64,000 nt of DNA, taken from Spisula solida (lineage: Eukaryota; Mollusca; Bivalvia; Venerida; Mactridae). The DNA lies in contig OX365955.1 of the NCBI GenBank assembly GCA_947247005.1, forward strand, positions 40,527,822 to 40,591,821, read 5' to 3'. The position numbers and the translations under genes are program-made. The notes under the pieces were generated by a model. The model saw only the letters and a program-made list of their open reading frames with translations. It searched no databases and was not told the DNA's origin. Below are positions 32,301-41,330 of this stretch, piece by piece. How positions within the stretch are numbered: position 1 is the first letter of the stretch; every line of letters starts with the position of its first letter.

Positions 32301-35300
32301 CACCAATGGTAAGTTGTTTTAAAATATCCCTTATAGGGGATCACAATACTTACCAATGCATACATGCCAAATCTTCTGCATCATGCGTGAGTCTCACACA
32401 TTTGGGACTCTATTCATGCATGATCGGAGGCCAATTGATCAAATCTCACGCATTTCTTGGACAAATTGGAACCTGACATTTTTGTTTACATAATGAAATT
32501 GATCACAACAAAATTACTTTAAATTGCTTCATGAAGCATACATGGTATTGTCATAAAAACAAGATAAGTGAAAATTGCATATAAACTTCAATAATTTAAG
32601 TTAAAAGTTTCAGCAAGGAAAATCTCCTGCATTTCCGTCACCATTCTCTTGCATGCCAAAGGTAAGGCTGGTTAACACGTTTCTTCAGTACTGTAAAATC
32701 AGTCTACTTGTATTTCATGAGGCTTACATTGGTTTTAGTAAAAAGACAACTTTGTTATGTTGCTTCTTTGTGCTTTTGTAAAATTGAAGTGAACACGTCT
32801 TGGTTCAGAGTTGTTATCTCTCAAATTTCTTTTGTCAGAATTTTCATCATTATCAGGGGTGTCAATTTTCCTGATTTATCCGGAATTCCGGATTTATCAT
32901 TCCTGAAAGAGCAATGGCTTCTGACCAAAATAAAAGTCATTTGATGAAATATCTCAAGAAATGGCAAAGTTATGGTAAATTTAATCTGCTCTGAAGGCTT
33001 TTCTTAATACAAACTGAGTTAATTATGGAGACAGTGTCATTGAAGGCCTCCTGTTTGATTTTTAATTTGGCCCTGTTGACACCCCTGCATTATACAGGCA
33101 TTTGGTATACACCTTGCCTTGATGTCCTACTGGTAAAGGGTCCACTCTGAAAGTTAGAGATCTTGGATTAGATCCTAAACTGTGACACAAAAGTTACTGA
33201 AAATTGTACTGGTAACTGCTGGTTCGCCTGGTGTCTGGACCAAGCACCTGGATTGTCTCCTTATTACTGAAATACTGTTGACCAGTGGGACTTGAAATAA
33301 TATTTTGAAAACTGACAATAGTCGATTCAAACCTATTGGAACTTCGGAAGAACAAAATTTCTTCTGAGGAAATAGAAAGATGTGAGTGCCTGAATTAGAC
33401 TAACATTGCATACTTGTATTTTCTATTCAGAAGTTTATGTTGCTGTTTATTTCAGGAATTTATGATAGGAAAAACTGCAGCAAAATATGTGAAGCCATAT
33501 CATAATTTGTACCATTTCAAATACAACCTGTTCAAACGATGTCTGGCAAAGGTATAGTACTGTATTTAATTTATTAATCCTTCCAACAGGACCACAAAGC
33601 AAGTTTATTTTCAAACACAATTATCTAACAAAAGTTAAGTGACTTCATTCGAAATATAGCTCGACTTTCAAAGAAAAAGTCAAGCTATTGTCTGCGTGTG
33701 TGTTGGCGAAGTTTATTGTAAGGGTCATTTTCTCAAAGTCTATCAAAGGTATCCACTTGAAACTCAACATAGTTATTCACCATCACAAGGGGAGTCCATA
33801 CTGATGAGGCTGATAACCCTGTGACCTATATTTATGAGTTATCTGCCGTTGTTATTATTAAAATTTTCACTCACAGATGAGCGAAGGTACTACTATTAAA
33901 ATTTTCACTCACAGATGAGCAAAGGTACTACTATTAAAATTTTCACTCACAGATGAGCAAAGGTACTACTATTAAAATTTTCACTCACAGATGAGCAAAG
34001 GTACTACTATTAAAATTTTCACTCACAGATGAGCAAAGGTACTACTATTAAAATTTTAGTTATCTGCCGTTGTTATTATTAAAATTTTCACTCACAGATG
34101 AGCAAAGGTACTATCAAGTACGAGAAAGTCAAGCCTGCAGCATTCGTAGGCTGTGCTCTTTTAATGATTGAGTTTTGGGTTAATATGAAGCTTTAGTTGT
34201 CTCTTGATCCTGCAGCCTCGTCAATAGTTTGCGCTGATAGTGTGATTTAAACCTATACTCTACAGTGTCATCACCTAGCAATGCAAAGTTCAAAAGTATA
34301 ACACCACTTCCCTATGGCAACATTTCCCAAAAAAGGTTACACAATTAACCAGTATCAAGTTAAGGGTAGCTGAATTTAGCTGTGTACTGATGTGGCATGA
34401 AATACCATACTGTAGGAAGAATGATCTTTTCTGCACAAAATAAAAGTTATTTGATGAAAAAAAACAAAGAATTGAGAAAGTTATGGTCATTTGAAATTTC
34501 ATTATCTGAATTTTAACAATAAAACGTTGTTTGAAACCTAGTTTAAGGTGCAGGGATGTGTGCTAATGGCACCCAAAATTGACTTGCGACTCGTTTTCAG
34601 GATTGGGCATTATGCCTCAGTAGAACCCCTGAATAGAGTAAAGGGTTAAAAAGTTTGTTTAACAATTGGTTACGTAATATTGTTTAGCTGCAAGTTTTAC
34701 ATGTACTTTCTCTTGCAGGTAAAAATATTACAAGATGATAATAAAGGTGATAATGCAGTTATCTTGGACCAGTGCTTACAAAACAGAAATTGGGTATTAC
34801 AGGTATACATGGCTTTGATAATCTATTCGTAAACTTTTTTTTTAGTCTGCATTGTAATGATAAAATAATACTTGTCTGGTAGCTGAGAAGTGCATGAATT
34901 TTCTAACCAATTACTGCATAGAATACTGGCCCTAGTGGCTACAGTTGCTGCCCCGAGAATGGAAGGTAGCGTGTTCAGTACCAGACTGTGCAACCAATCA
35001 GTGTAGCTCAATTACTTGGCACTCTGCATAGACAGGTAGTTCCATCTAACAGAATGGCTTAGTGAAATTAATAAAAAAATACATTTTTTTATTTTGAAAT
35101 ACAAGTTTAAGTGTATTTATCCAGTCACTTTCGGCAAAATCTGCCTGTTAACGGGGTGCCTGATAAACTAAGCGATAATCGGTCATCTGGTCATGTGACT
35201 AGTGATAATCCGTCACCTTACCATGTGATCTGACGGACTTCTTCTTATATGAGAGTCACCGGTTGCAATTCCGTGACTGAGGGTGAGGTTTTCCTATTCT

Positions 35301-35906
35301 AAATGAGCTGGTGGTTGATCGGTTATTTTCTTCGACTTACCTGCGTCTACACGACGTCTATCAAGATGTCCGACGCCGTTGTTTATCATGACGTCACGGA
35401 ACGAACGTGACGTTGCACGCTAGTTAATGAAAGAGTGACAATAAAGTCCCGAGTTTGATCCCCTTAATGAGCAGATTAAGCGACTGGATGAATAGAATAA
35501 TAGGTAAGTGCCGTGAATGAAGTAAAAGTTTATCCGGCTCAGCTACGGAAATTATTGGCTACGGCTCACCCGATAAATTCCTCCGCCTTGCCAGATAAAC
35601 TTTTTCATCCAGGGCACTAACCTATTATTCTCCATCATTTGCAATTACCTCCCTTCATTATGATATGCTTGTTGAAGAAACCTTGCTGTGTATCATTTAT
35701 TGTGAGAGTCAGTATCTTTTGCATGGGTGGCTAGGTGCTGCCGTCGTTTCTGTATGGCTTTGAATTGTCGGTGCATGTACAGTGTATTACATTGGTAGTC
35801 ACAAATTCTGCCCAAAGGGTCAAATCAAAGACTCTGTCTTGCATATTTTATTTTTATGTATTTTTAGATATTTGAAGATTTAAAAAAGATGCTAGAGAAA
35901 GGATGA
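17218..35906 (+). CDS. PRR12/QSER1: PRR12/QSER1 orthologue with C-terminal DUF4211-type domain (14 coding exons)
   Basis: Fourteen exons give about 1,305 codons. Order: short N-terminus MDPELYRNSLARYGNPDISS; a 2.5-kb exon of Gln/Ser/Pro/Asn-rich disordered sequence with a basic KPKKSRARKKKDS patch (about residue 365); a SFMDSFLSFLQGKKPE motif (about 690) matching SGFMASFLDFLKSGK of PRR12; an SDSDDTDD..VQKAISSL block; a basic region (about 835); acidic exons; a VGDFVMEIKDE..PIWKIE block (about 1011-1100); and the C-terminal domain (about 1105-1305) with LYHFKYNLFKRC and NRNWVLQIFEDLKKML. Known for vertebrate relatives: nuclear proteins; QSER1 protects DNA-methylation valleys together with TET1; PRR12 is a developmental regulator. 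Invertebrates appear to have one gene for both (inference). The start ATG at 17218 has G at -3 and +4. One junction (exon 2 to 3 of this list) is phase-inconsistent. Confidence 0.9.
17342..17654. mobile_element. hAT-like MITE, TIR CAGGCCTTTCCC
   Basis: CAGGCCTTTCCC is mirrored by GGGAATGGCCTG (one mismatch). Flanked by TAAAT at 17337-17341 and 17655-17659. Contains two CCCAGCGCCTTA words. Confidence 0.6.
18021..20546 (+). CDS. PRR12/QSER1: PRR12/QSER1 exon 2 (large disordered exon)
   Basis: A 2,526-nt exon open throughout, 842 codons. Acceptor TATTATTTAG, donor ATAG|GTGAGT. Sequence is rich in Ser, Gln, Pro, Asn and His with few hydrophobic runs. It holds the SFMDSFLSFLQ motif and two basic clusters (KSRARKKK and RRPSNKSRKKTGKEKK) that could serve as nuclear localisation or DNA-contact segments. 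Such a giant low-complexity exon is typical of PRR12/QSER1. Confidence 0.93.
21019..21214. mobile_element. hAT-like MITE, TIR CAGGGGC
   Basis: CAGGGGCGTACCCAGCG is mirrored imperfectly by GCATGGCTATGCCCCTG. No clear target duplication. Confidence 0.4.
21807..21874 (+). CDS. PRR12/QSER1: PRR12/QSER1 exon 3 (basic; junction uncertain)
   Basis: Encodes MDEELSVKTRPRRAAKERVE and ends GAAG|GTGATT in the phase the next exon needs. The strong acceptor TTTTGTACAG at 21806 requires a 2-nt carry-over, but the preceding exon supplies 1 nt. A phase-compatible but weak acceptor exists at 21778 (AAGTAG), adding RLSWIVLYST. Alternatively a short exon between 20547 and 21806 is missing. Confidence 0.6.
22327..23268 (+). 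mobile_element. Helentron-like non-autonomous element (AGCTCGACTTTC family), copy 1
   Basis: A degenerate 5' hairpin AGCTTTTTTTTAAGAAAAAA followed by GCGAGCTATTGTC; internal tandem duplication of the CAAAGACTATCAA/ACTTGAAACT/GGGAGTCCATACTGACAAGG module; 3' GAGAAAGTCGAGC then the hairpin AGCACTCGTTGGCGGTGCT and CTT. Confidence 0.5.
23595..24140. mobile_element. MITE ending TACTGTA...TTTTACAGTA
   Basis: The left TACTGTACATTTGTAAAAGC and the right GTTTTTACAGTA are inverted, with AATTTGCGAGGG / CCTCGCGAAC words near the ends. Related TTTACAGTA-ended fragments occur at about 27660-27845 and 39363-39535. Confidence 0.45.
25321..25519 (+). CDS. PRR12/QSER1: PRR12/QSER1 exon 4 (acidic then basic)
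   Basis: Encodes KYAEDDDSDSDTLKPISKLD, DPAWTPFNVDKNVPALNPLD and ends KRKRTKGRIRR. Acceptor CATTTGTAG, donor AAG|GTAAGT. The phase fits exons 3 and 5. Confidence 0.9.
25924..26151. mobile_element. MITE with ~30-bp TIR, copy 2, just upstream of PRR12/QSER1 exon 5
   Basis: Same family as 5893-6122: GGCTGTCCTTAAAAAACTTT at the left, AAACATTTTTTAAGGATGGCC at the right. It ends 37 bp before the exon at 26188, so it may supply the polypyrimidine or branch-point region. Confidence 0.6.
26188..26335 (+). CDS. PRR12/QSER1: PRR12/QSER1 exon 5
   Basis: Encodes PSKSRKLSSEGASLKQPTLM and ELDSGSDDEPPIIKPAVTEE. Acceptor TTGATAG, donor AAG|GTATAT. A MITE ends 37 bp upstream, so the branch-point region of this intron is TE-derived or TE-adjacent. 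Confidence 0.88.
26847..27370. repeat. 23-bp minisatellite, about 22 copies (PRR12/QSER1 intron)
   Basis: The unit is GAGCCCTGTACTAGGTATGG plus CTT, with A/G and CTT/ATT variants. It ends 46 bp before the exon at 27416. The ORFs read from it are artefacts of the period. Confidence 0.95.
27416..27556 (+). CDS. PRR12/QSER1: PRR12/QSER1 exon 6 (conserved block)
   Basis: Encodes VGDFVMEIKDERNTECYPIW and KIESGRMLHKFELF, aligning with the EFVIRAEDI...PPIWRVQKALLQKF block of vertebrate PRR12. Acceptor ACTTCAG, donor ACT|GTGAGT, phase 0. It directly follows the 23-bp minisatellite. Confidence 0.92.
28217..28550 (+). repeat. 84-bp tandem array copied from the PRR12/QSER1 exon 7 acceptor and 5' half
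   Basis: Exon-like starts at 28242, 28326, 28410 and 28494 are exactly 84 bp apart. Each has TGTTTATAG followed by TTTTCAAGTTGGTTACCGAA (third copy TTTGTT). Only the fourth copy continues into the full exon with a donor. Confidence 0.92.
28494..28624 (+). CDS. PRR12/QSER1: PRR12/QSER1 exon 7 (conserved block, last copy of an 84-bp array)
   Basis: Encodes FSSWLPNVMNSFKRIRVNQV then FKQTDKEYVEVVEEDRPKAA, matching the Y-G-NRYQRLYVKFLEN..YVRV block of PRR12. Acceptor TGTTTATAG, donor AA|GTAAGT. Its acceptor and first ~57 nt are repeated three times upstream (starts 28242, 28326, 28410). Only this copy continues into the full exon. Confidence 0.85.
29219..29479. mobile_element. hAT MITE, TIR CAGGGGTGTCAA, copy 1 with 8-bp target duplication
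   Basis: CAGGGGTGTCAA is mirrored by TTGACACCCCTG. GTCTGAAC flanks both sides (29211-29218, 29480-29487), matching the nTnnnnAn hAT target pattern. No ORF. Confidence 0.85.
29556..29752 (+). repeat. 33/34-bp tandem array copied from the PRR12/QSER1 exon 8 acceptor
   Basis: ACGACTAGAA, the first bases of exon 8, recurs at 29571, 29604, 29638, 29671, 29704 and 29742, each after a GATATTTC-like tract. At 29604 and 29671 the acceptor CAG has become CGA; at the others it is intact. Confidence 0.92.
29742..29860 (+). CDS. PRR12/QSER1: PRR12/QSER1 exon 8 (start of C-terminal domain)
   Basis: Encodes RLEQKYEEHPLVDAFNVYLQ and IFLSQALEPGFLSAIRESD, equivalent to the [24 protein letters not shown] segment of PRR12. 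Acceptor TTATTTCAG, donor GATG|GTTCGT. Its acceptor is the last of six tandem copies. Confidence 0.92.
30006..30247. mobile_element. MITE, diverged copy of the 1981-2198 family
   Basis: Shares TIRs and internal segments with 1981-2198, in the same orientation, inside a PRR12/QSER1 intron. Confidence 0.5.
30724..30992. mobile_element. hAT MITE, TIR CAGGGGTGTCAA, copy 2
   Basis: Same TIRs and interior as copy 1. The flanks share AAGTTA on both sides (6 bp). Confidence 0.8.
31060..31157 (+). CDS. PRR12/QSER1: PRR12/QSER1 exon 9
   Basis: Encodes RFYLDALETIDKAVGLRLTE and IDRTVRWKDKFK, matching [24 protein letters not shown] of the family. Acceptor TATTACAG, donor AAG|GTAATT. Confidence 0.93.
31371..31632 (+). 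mobile_element. Helentron-like element (TATGCCCCCC family), copy 1
   Basis: 5' TTATGCCCCCCATCTTTGAT pairs with GAGGGGGT; 3' GGGGGCATA, then a hairpin GTGTTTTACACAC and ATCTCTTGTT. Internal text CAGTAGGTCAAAGG is shared with 38471-39044. Confidence 0.55.
31805..31870 (+). CDS. PRR12/QSER1: PRR12/QSER1 exon 10
   Basis: A 22-codon exon: ESVKLRPHIREIERPNLKQS then CQ. Acceptor TCTTTACAG, donor CAG|GTAATG, phase 0 on both sides. Confidence 0.9.
32198..32308 (+). CDS. PRR12/QSER1: PRR12/QSER1 exon 11
   Basis: Encodes ASEFATQPAIKSVHLFGNPY then DRFSLQELSAEGPQTPM. The GNPYDRFSL segment corresponds to the GEPYNRKTL segment of PRR12. Acceptor TATTTCAG, donor ATG|GTAAGT. Confidence 0.92.
32356..32660 (+). 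mobile_element. TIR element with CATACATGCCAAATCTTC end, short copy
   Basis: Same family as 16096-17037; it starts 48 bp after PRR12/QSER1 exon 11 and ends CTTGCATGCC. Confidence 0.5.
32854..33087. mobile_element. hAT MITE, TIR CAGGGGTGTCAA, copy 3
   Basis: Same TIRs. CATTAT flanks both sides (32848-32853, 33088-33093). The internal GCAAAAATGGTCG segment is deleted. Confidence 0.8.
33456..33551 (+). CDS. PRR12/QSER1: PRR12/QSER1 exon 12
   Basis: Encodes EFMIGKTAAKYVKPYHNLYH then FKYNLFKRCLAK. YHNLYHFKYNLFKRC is the best-conserved stretch of the domain. Acceptor TATTTCAG, donor AAG|GTATAG. Confidence 0.95.
33658..34160 (+). mobile_element. Helentron-like element (AGCTCGACTTTC family), copy 2
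   Basis: 5' AGCTCGACTTTCAAAGAAAA forms a hairpin with AAAGTCAAGCT. The 3' end has GAGAAAGTCAAGC, a terminal hairpin-like GCATTCGTAGGCTGTGC and TCTT. It contains an internal ~39-bp tandem repeat at about 33858-34110 (TTTTCACTCACAGATGAGCA). Confidence 0.55.
34719..34802 (+). CDS. PRR12/QSER1: PRR12/QSER1 exon 13
   Basis: Encodes VKILQDDNKGDNAVILDQCL then QNRNWVLQ, matching the VVQQCMRNQPWLEQ motif of the family. Acceptor CTTGCAG, donor CAG|GTATAC. Confidence 0.94.
35868..35906 (+). CDS. PRR12/QSER1: PRR12/QSER1 exon 14 (stop codon)
   Basis: Encodes IFEDLKKMLEKG followed by TGA at 35904-35906, matching the LFDSFSDLL terminus of PRR12. Acceptor TATTTTTAG. Confidence 0.93.
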   Translation: MFEDLKKMLEKG

Positions 35907-36017
35907 ACAACGATACAGGAGATAGAAAGGTTTTATACTTAACTGCTCAAACCAGTGAAGGTAGCCGAGTGAATGAGTGGACATTTGACATAGTTTGGTG
36001 TGCTTAGAATTCAGCAT

Positions 36018-36080
36018 CCGGGTTTACCATAACAGATCCCGGGTTTACCATAACAGAACCCGGGTTTACCGTTACAGATC
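36018..36080. repeat. Short tandem repeat (three ~25-bp units)
   Basis: CCGGGTTTACCATAACAGA occurs three times in a row with minor changes, 110 bp downstream of the PRR12/QSER1 stop codon. Confidence 0.7.
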
Positions 36081-36271
36081 TTTGATGTTCCACTTTGATG
36101 GAGGACATATTTACAGTGGGCACAGAGTATGGTGCTATCTTATAAAGGATATATCTGTTTTACAAACATAATGTTTGACATGTTTCTCAGCTGGGTTTCA
36201 TTTGACCCCCCTGCAATTTCCCAAAAGTCACATTCGATCCTCATAATTATGTCTGAAGGGTCATTTTTAGC

Positions 36272-36430
36272 TCAAATTTTGGAAGAAAAAAGTCTAGCTA
36301 TTGTCATGACAGGATTATCTGCGTGTGCGTTGGTTAAGTTTATTGTCATTTTCTCAAAAACTATCGAAGGTATCCACTTGGAACTCAACATAGTTATTCA
36401 CCATCACAAGGGAAATCCATACTGATAAGG
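36272..36430 (+). mobile_element. Helentron-like element (AGCTCGACTTTC family), 3'-truncated copy
   Basis: Has the 5' hairpin region (AGCTCAAATTTTGGAAGAAA, TCTAGCTATTGTCATGAC) and the ATCCACTTGGAACTCAACAT module, then stops without the 3' terminus. Confidence 0.45.
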
Positions 36431-37506
36431 AAAGTCCAGTACAAAATTAAGATAATGACCCTCCCCCCACCCACCTGATTTAGCCCTACTGAAACTCTTG
36501 ATTTACTGAACACTGTTGATGGGACAAGCAAATCGGTTTATTTGCTGAAATTTTTGGTGAATTTTACTAAAAGAAAAATTCTGGTTTCCTTAATATTAAA
36601 TATAAAAAAGAAAAACATACAGATTAGTGGCCAGTTTTGACTTGCCCCACTACATTGATTTTTCTAGCTTTGAGGATCGGACCCTGACCATGTTATTTTT
36701 GAGGGAATTTCCCCAGAAATATTGGTATTTGGTATCATATTATGGAGGCAGTCTTCAAATTTAGGGAAAAACAACATTATATGAAAGAAAAGAATTTTTT
36801 AAGGGTAATACCTGATAACAATCTTACTAGCCCTGCATTATAATGATTATACATACATATATCATTGAGTTGATTATGATCTCTGTTGACTGAGGCTTTC
36901 ATTCCTACGTTGTTATGTTCAGATTAAGGTAATACAAATTTCTTTTCTGTGCACCTAACCATTGGGGTATATTGATTTATCTCCCTTGTTTATTTGATAC
37001 TAAATGTTATTGATGAATTCTGTTGAAAACTAGTCATGAACAGTTTACTTGATAACTGTATGAAGGAGCTAATCATTAATGATGCATATTTTTCTCAATT
37101 GTTGATCTTATGACATTGATTTCATGCGACATTTTAAATTATTGTTCTGTTCTTATTACTCTTTACACTATAATATACTTATTTCTTACCGAATTACTTT
37201 CTTTGTAGAATATTAGGACTTGGCTATGAAAGTCGCTTAAAATGTATTAAGTGCTTCGTTATTATTTTTGCTTAAGTGTATTTAAATTAAACCTTTATAT
37301 TAGTGCTAAATACTGCTAATATCAGAGATGTCGTTATTCTCCATCAATCGGGAAATCTGCATTTTTTTCACCAAAAAATATTATTGAAGATAGATGGATT
37401 ATCGAGCTCCCCATATATAAACTACAATAATTAAACGCAAACATTTCAGCACTTCGCCTGTAAAGTTTATCAGCTGGCCTATATAAATAATCATGGTGTT
37501 ATAGTT

Positions 37507-37739
37507 CTGGGTACTGTAAACAAAGCAATTACGAAAATCTTAAACTTACTTTCAATTTATAATTCTTTCACTACAAGAGCAAATTAGCTACAAATATGGT
37601 TTGTAGGAATTCATTAACTGAATCTTTATTAGAATTGAAGCTCCATTTACCACACTTCAAGGTTGTAAAAGAATTATAAGGAATTTTAATTTGATCTTAA
37701 GTTTAGGATTTCCGTAAGTGTTTTGATGAAACAGTACCA
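37507..37739. mobile_element. Palindromic MITE, copy 3
   Basis: Same family; GGGTACTGTAAACAAAGC at the left and GTGTTTTGATGAAACAGTACC at the right, downstream of PRR12/QSER1. Confidence 0.55.
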
Positions 37740-38470
37740 TGTTGCCTAGAACATAATCTTTATCATCCCAGCATGGTTTTACATCAGATGTGTGTTTTGT
37801 GGATTTCGGAGTCCTGAAATTTCCAAATATGTTTTTCATGAAGTTTAAATTTGTAAATTTTGAGTCATGAAATTTCTCTTTGAAAGAACAGAAGGTCTTG
37901 GATATAAAATCAGCAACATTTGGTTGGGTGTATTTTTGTCACCCATATCAGCGAAAGTATTATAGCTACCTGGTCATGAAAAATTGTTGGAATGATTATT
38001 AGCATGTGAAGTAATGGCCAAATGTACCTGCTGTTTGGATTTTGCTGAAACACAAGTTGTACATGGAATGTCAACGTTCCTTGTTTATTACCCGAGGGGT
38101 CTATTGTGATGTTTTAGATTGAATTGTTAAGGGCACTGTTTGTTTATGTACATGTTGAGAAGTATATTATCAAAATATTTATCTTGTTTGTTTTCTTCTG
38201 TGGAACAGAATAGTATAACTATATTGTGGGTCATTACTGAGTTTGTTTAAAATGTAAATCGTAAGATTTTTTATCCATTTTATAATTTGATGTTTTTTTC
38301 TGTTAATATTGTTAATATATTGTTGTTAATTCTTTTGTTTTGATTCCCTGGATTCTAACCCTTCACTCCATGTAGACGTGATTTGATGACTCTACCTTTC
38401 CTTCCTGCAGATGCTTTTTATTGAGTTTTCTGTATTACTGTGCAGTTGTATTTTGGGGTCAGTAATCACT

Positions 38471-39044
38471 TATTATGCCCCCCATCTTTGAGGAGGGGGT
38501 ATATTGCTTTGCACATGTCTGTCGGTCGGTCGGTCTGTCTGTCGGTCGTATAAAATGGTTTCCGTTCAATAACTCAAGAACACTTCGACCTAGGATCTTC
38601 AAAATTTACATGGAGGTTGGTCAGCATCAGTAGATGACCCTATTGATTTTGAGGTCAGTAGGTCAAAGGTCAAGGTCATTGTGACCTTTACTATTTCTGA
38701 CTATTTAAATGGTTTCCGTTCAATAACTCAAGAACGCTTTGACCTAGGATCTTCAAACTTTACATGGAGGTTGGTCAGCAACAGTAGATGGCCCCTATTG
38801 ATTTTGAGGTCAGTAGGTCAAAGGTCAAGGTCATTGTGTCCTTTACTATTTCTGACTATTTCAATGGTTTCTGTTCAATAACTCGAGAAGGCTTTGACCT
38901 AGGATCTTCAAACTTTACATGGAGGTTGCACAGCAACAGTAGATGACCCCTATTGATTTTGAGGTCAAAGGTCACTGTGACCTTCCCCATTTCTGACTAT
39001 TGGGCTGCCATGGGGGCATACATGTTTTACAAACATCTCTTGTT
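38471..39044 (+). mobile_element. Helentron-like element (TATGCCCCCC family), copy 2 with triplicated interior
   Basis: 5' TTATGCCCCCCATCTTTGAG / GGAGGGGGTATA hairpin; 3' GGGGGCATA (39012-39020), hairpin ATGTTTTACAAACAT, then CTCTTGTT. The interior repeats a ~170-bp module three times (GGTTTCCGTTCAATAACTCA). Contains two perfect AGGTCAnnnTGACCT palindromes. Confidence 0.6.
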
Positions 39045-40325
39045 AAATAGTATGATATTGTACTCGATAGAGCAAGTTGATTATCAGGCCGGCCTGCGGT
39101 CCAGTTGTTAGTGTGTTGGATTTCTAACTATTTCCTGTCACGGCAAGTCATACCCTTCCACGGAAATTTGGCAATGTCGATTTTCCTCAACATGCAGAGA
39201 AGTTGCTGGTTCCTTGTGAAAGGATATGTATAGGTGAGACTACTGTCCAGGAAAACTGAATCAACGCTGTTTATAACTGAAAAAACAACAACTAAGGAAC
39301 AGTGTTGAACCTGAATAAAAAAAAAAAGTTTCATATAAGAATACTTTAAAATCATTATTTTTCTAGGAAGTTTAATTTCGTTGATTACAATGTTCAATTC
39401 TAGCACAAAATACAATCCCCACAATTTTCAACCTCTTTCAACTTCTGTAGTCCATGAATTTACGACCCCACGAAAATACATTTTTATCAAAGTCCACGAA
39501 ATTTGATACCCATGAAAATATGTGATTTTATATTACTGTTGTATTGATATAAATAACCAGAGGTGTGTCGAGTTATGGTTGATCATGTGACTTTTTTTAT
39601 TAATTTTATAGAAATTGTGAAGATATCATAATCAACTCATAGGATATGGTTTAAGGTATTTATATTTTTTATGTGACCTTTTAAAATACACTTAAGTTAA
39701 TTTTGTTGTTGAGAAAATGTCCATCAATTGATGAATTTGTTAGATTATAGTATTTGTTTTATAACTGTTTATTTGAGCTTTAACTATTCTTTGTATGTAC
39801 TCCATTTGTTGGCTTGATTGACTCGGCATATTTATATATACTGTGGCTTAAACCTATATTTATGCATTGTTGATCATGCTATAATGATCCGTTGTTTGTC
39901 TAGTTTGTATGTACTTTGTCAAGAGTTTATGAACTTTTTGGTCCAATATTGTAAACATTTTAAAGTTATTGTTAATTTGTTTGTTTCTGTTTCGGTATTT
40001 TTTCTCTGTCTCATTTGAAGCTTACTGGAGTACTTTAAATTTGTGCTCATTGTGAGCTGTTCAACTGTGATTACTTACAGTCTGATTGACAATAGTATGC
40101 ATAACTAGATCACATAAGTGAAAATTTGATTTTGAAATTAAAACTTAATCTCCTCTCCAACTGTTGATGCCTGTAGTTTAGGTTTTTTACATGGTCTACC
40201 ATCGTATGATTCTCTACCCCGTTGTTTAAATAAAACATTGGGTGTTTTTTTTATAGAAATGCATGTGGAAAACCATGAAACTGCAAGGCTGACTGCATTG
40301 AAACATTGCTGTAATCTATGTAATG

Positions 40326-40574
40326 CAAGGGTGTCAATTTTCCGGATTTGTCTATCAATGAAGAGCTATGCTTTCTGGCCAAAATAAAAGTTATTTGATG
40401 AAAATATCTCAAGAAATGGCAAAGTTATGGTCAATTATATCTGCTCTGAAGGATTTTCTTCAATTAAAAGTTTGAAAAACTGAGTTATATATGGTTGACG
40501 GCCTCTAGTTTGTCAAAAATGGTCAGCCGCATATGATATTCAGGATTTTTAATTTGGCTCTGTTGACACCCCTG
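40326..40574. mobile_element. hAT MITE, TIR CAGGGGTGTCAA, copy 4
   Basis: Slightly degraded left TIR (CAAGGGTGTCAA), intact right TIR TTGACACCCCTG, same interior. Confidence 0.75.
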
Positions 40575-41330
40575 ATTATATGAGGCTGGCTTAGCTCATG
40601 TCATGCAATGGTTTGTCTACAAGTTAACATTATATTATACTAAGTACATTAAATTTTGAAGTTTGCTTGGTAGTTTATTCAGAGATAAATTTAGTATTTC
40701 ATAAAATCACACATTTTCCCAAAATTTCATTGGAATTAAAACATTGAAAGTGAAACAAACTGTTAATCTATATTAGAGACTGAATAAATATGCCTCCCAC
40801 ACACTGATTTTGAGCTGGATAGATGTCACAAAGTTTATCTGCGCTTGTTTTCCTTTAACATATGGATGCTTCCAATAAAACTTCACATTTATAGTTGGTG
40901 TCAAACCTAGTACCTATGCATATTGTCAATGAAATCAAGGTCTGCTGGTTTTGCTTGAGTTACGTCCCTTTAAATGTTTCTTTGTCAAAACCACTTCTAG
41001 TTGAAAAAATTTGATTTCATGGTTAAGTTCATCAACATTTGAACTCAGTAAATATTTAAATTGTTCATGGTATTTATCCCTGGAATTGGTGGAATTTGTA
41101 TGTTTATGCATGTGCAGTGTGTTTGTAAAAATATCTTTGTTATTTATTGTTTAAATTTCCCAGTGTTTTATAAATGTGAGTGAAATTCAATTTGTATTTC
41201 ATCAAGTGAAATTATCTTTGTTGATTTATAATGAAATTTTATCAAATTTAATACAAGCTTTAAAATATTTTCTTAGTTTAATGTCTATTATAACTTGTTC
41301 TCTGTAATGTATAGTATTTTGTTTGTTTAA

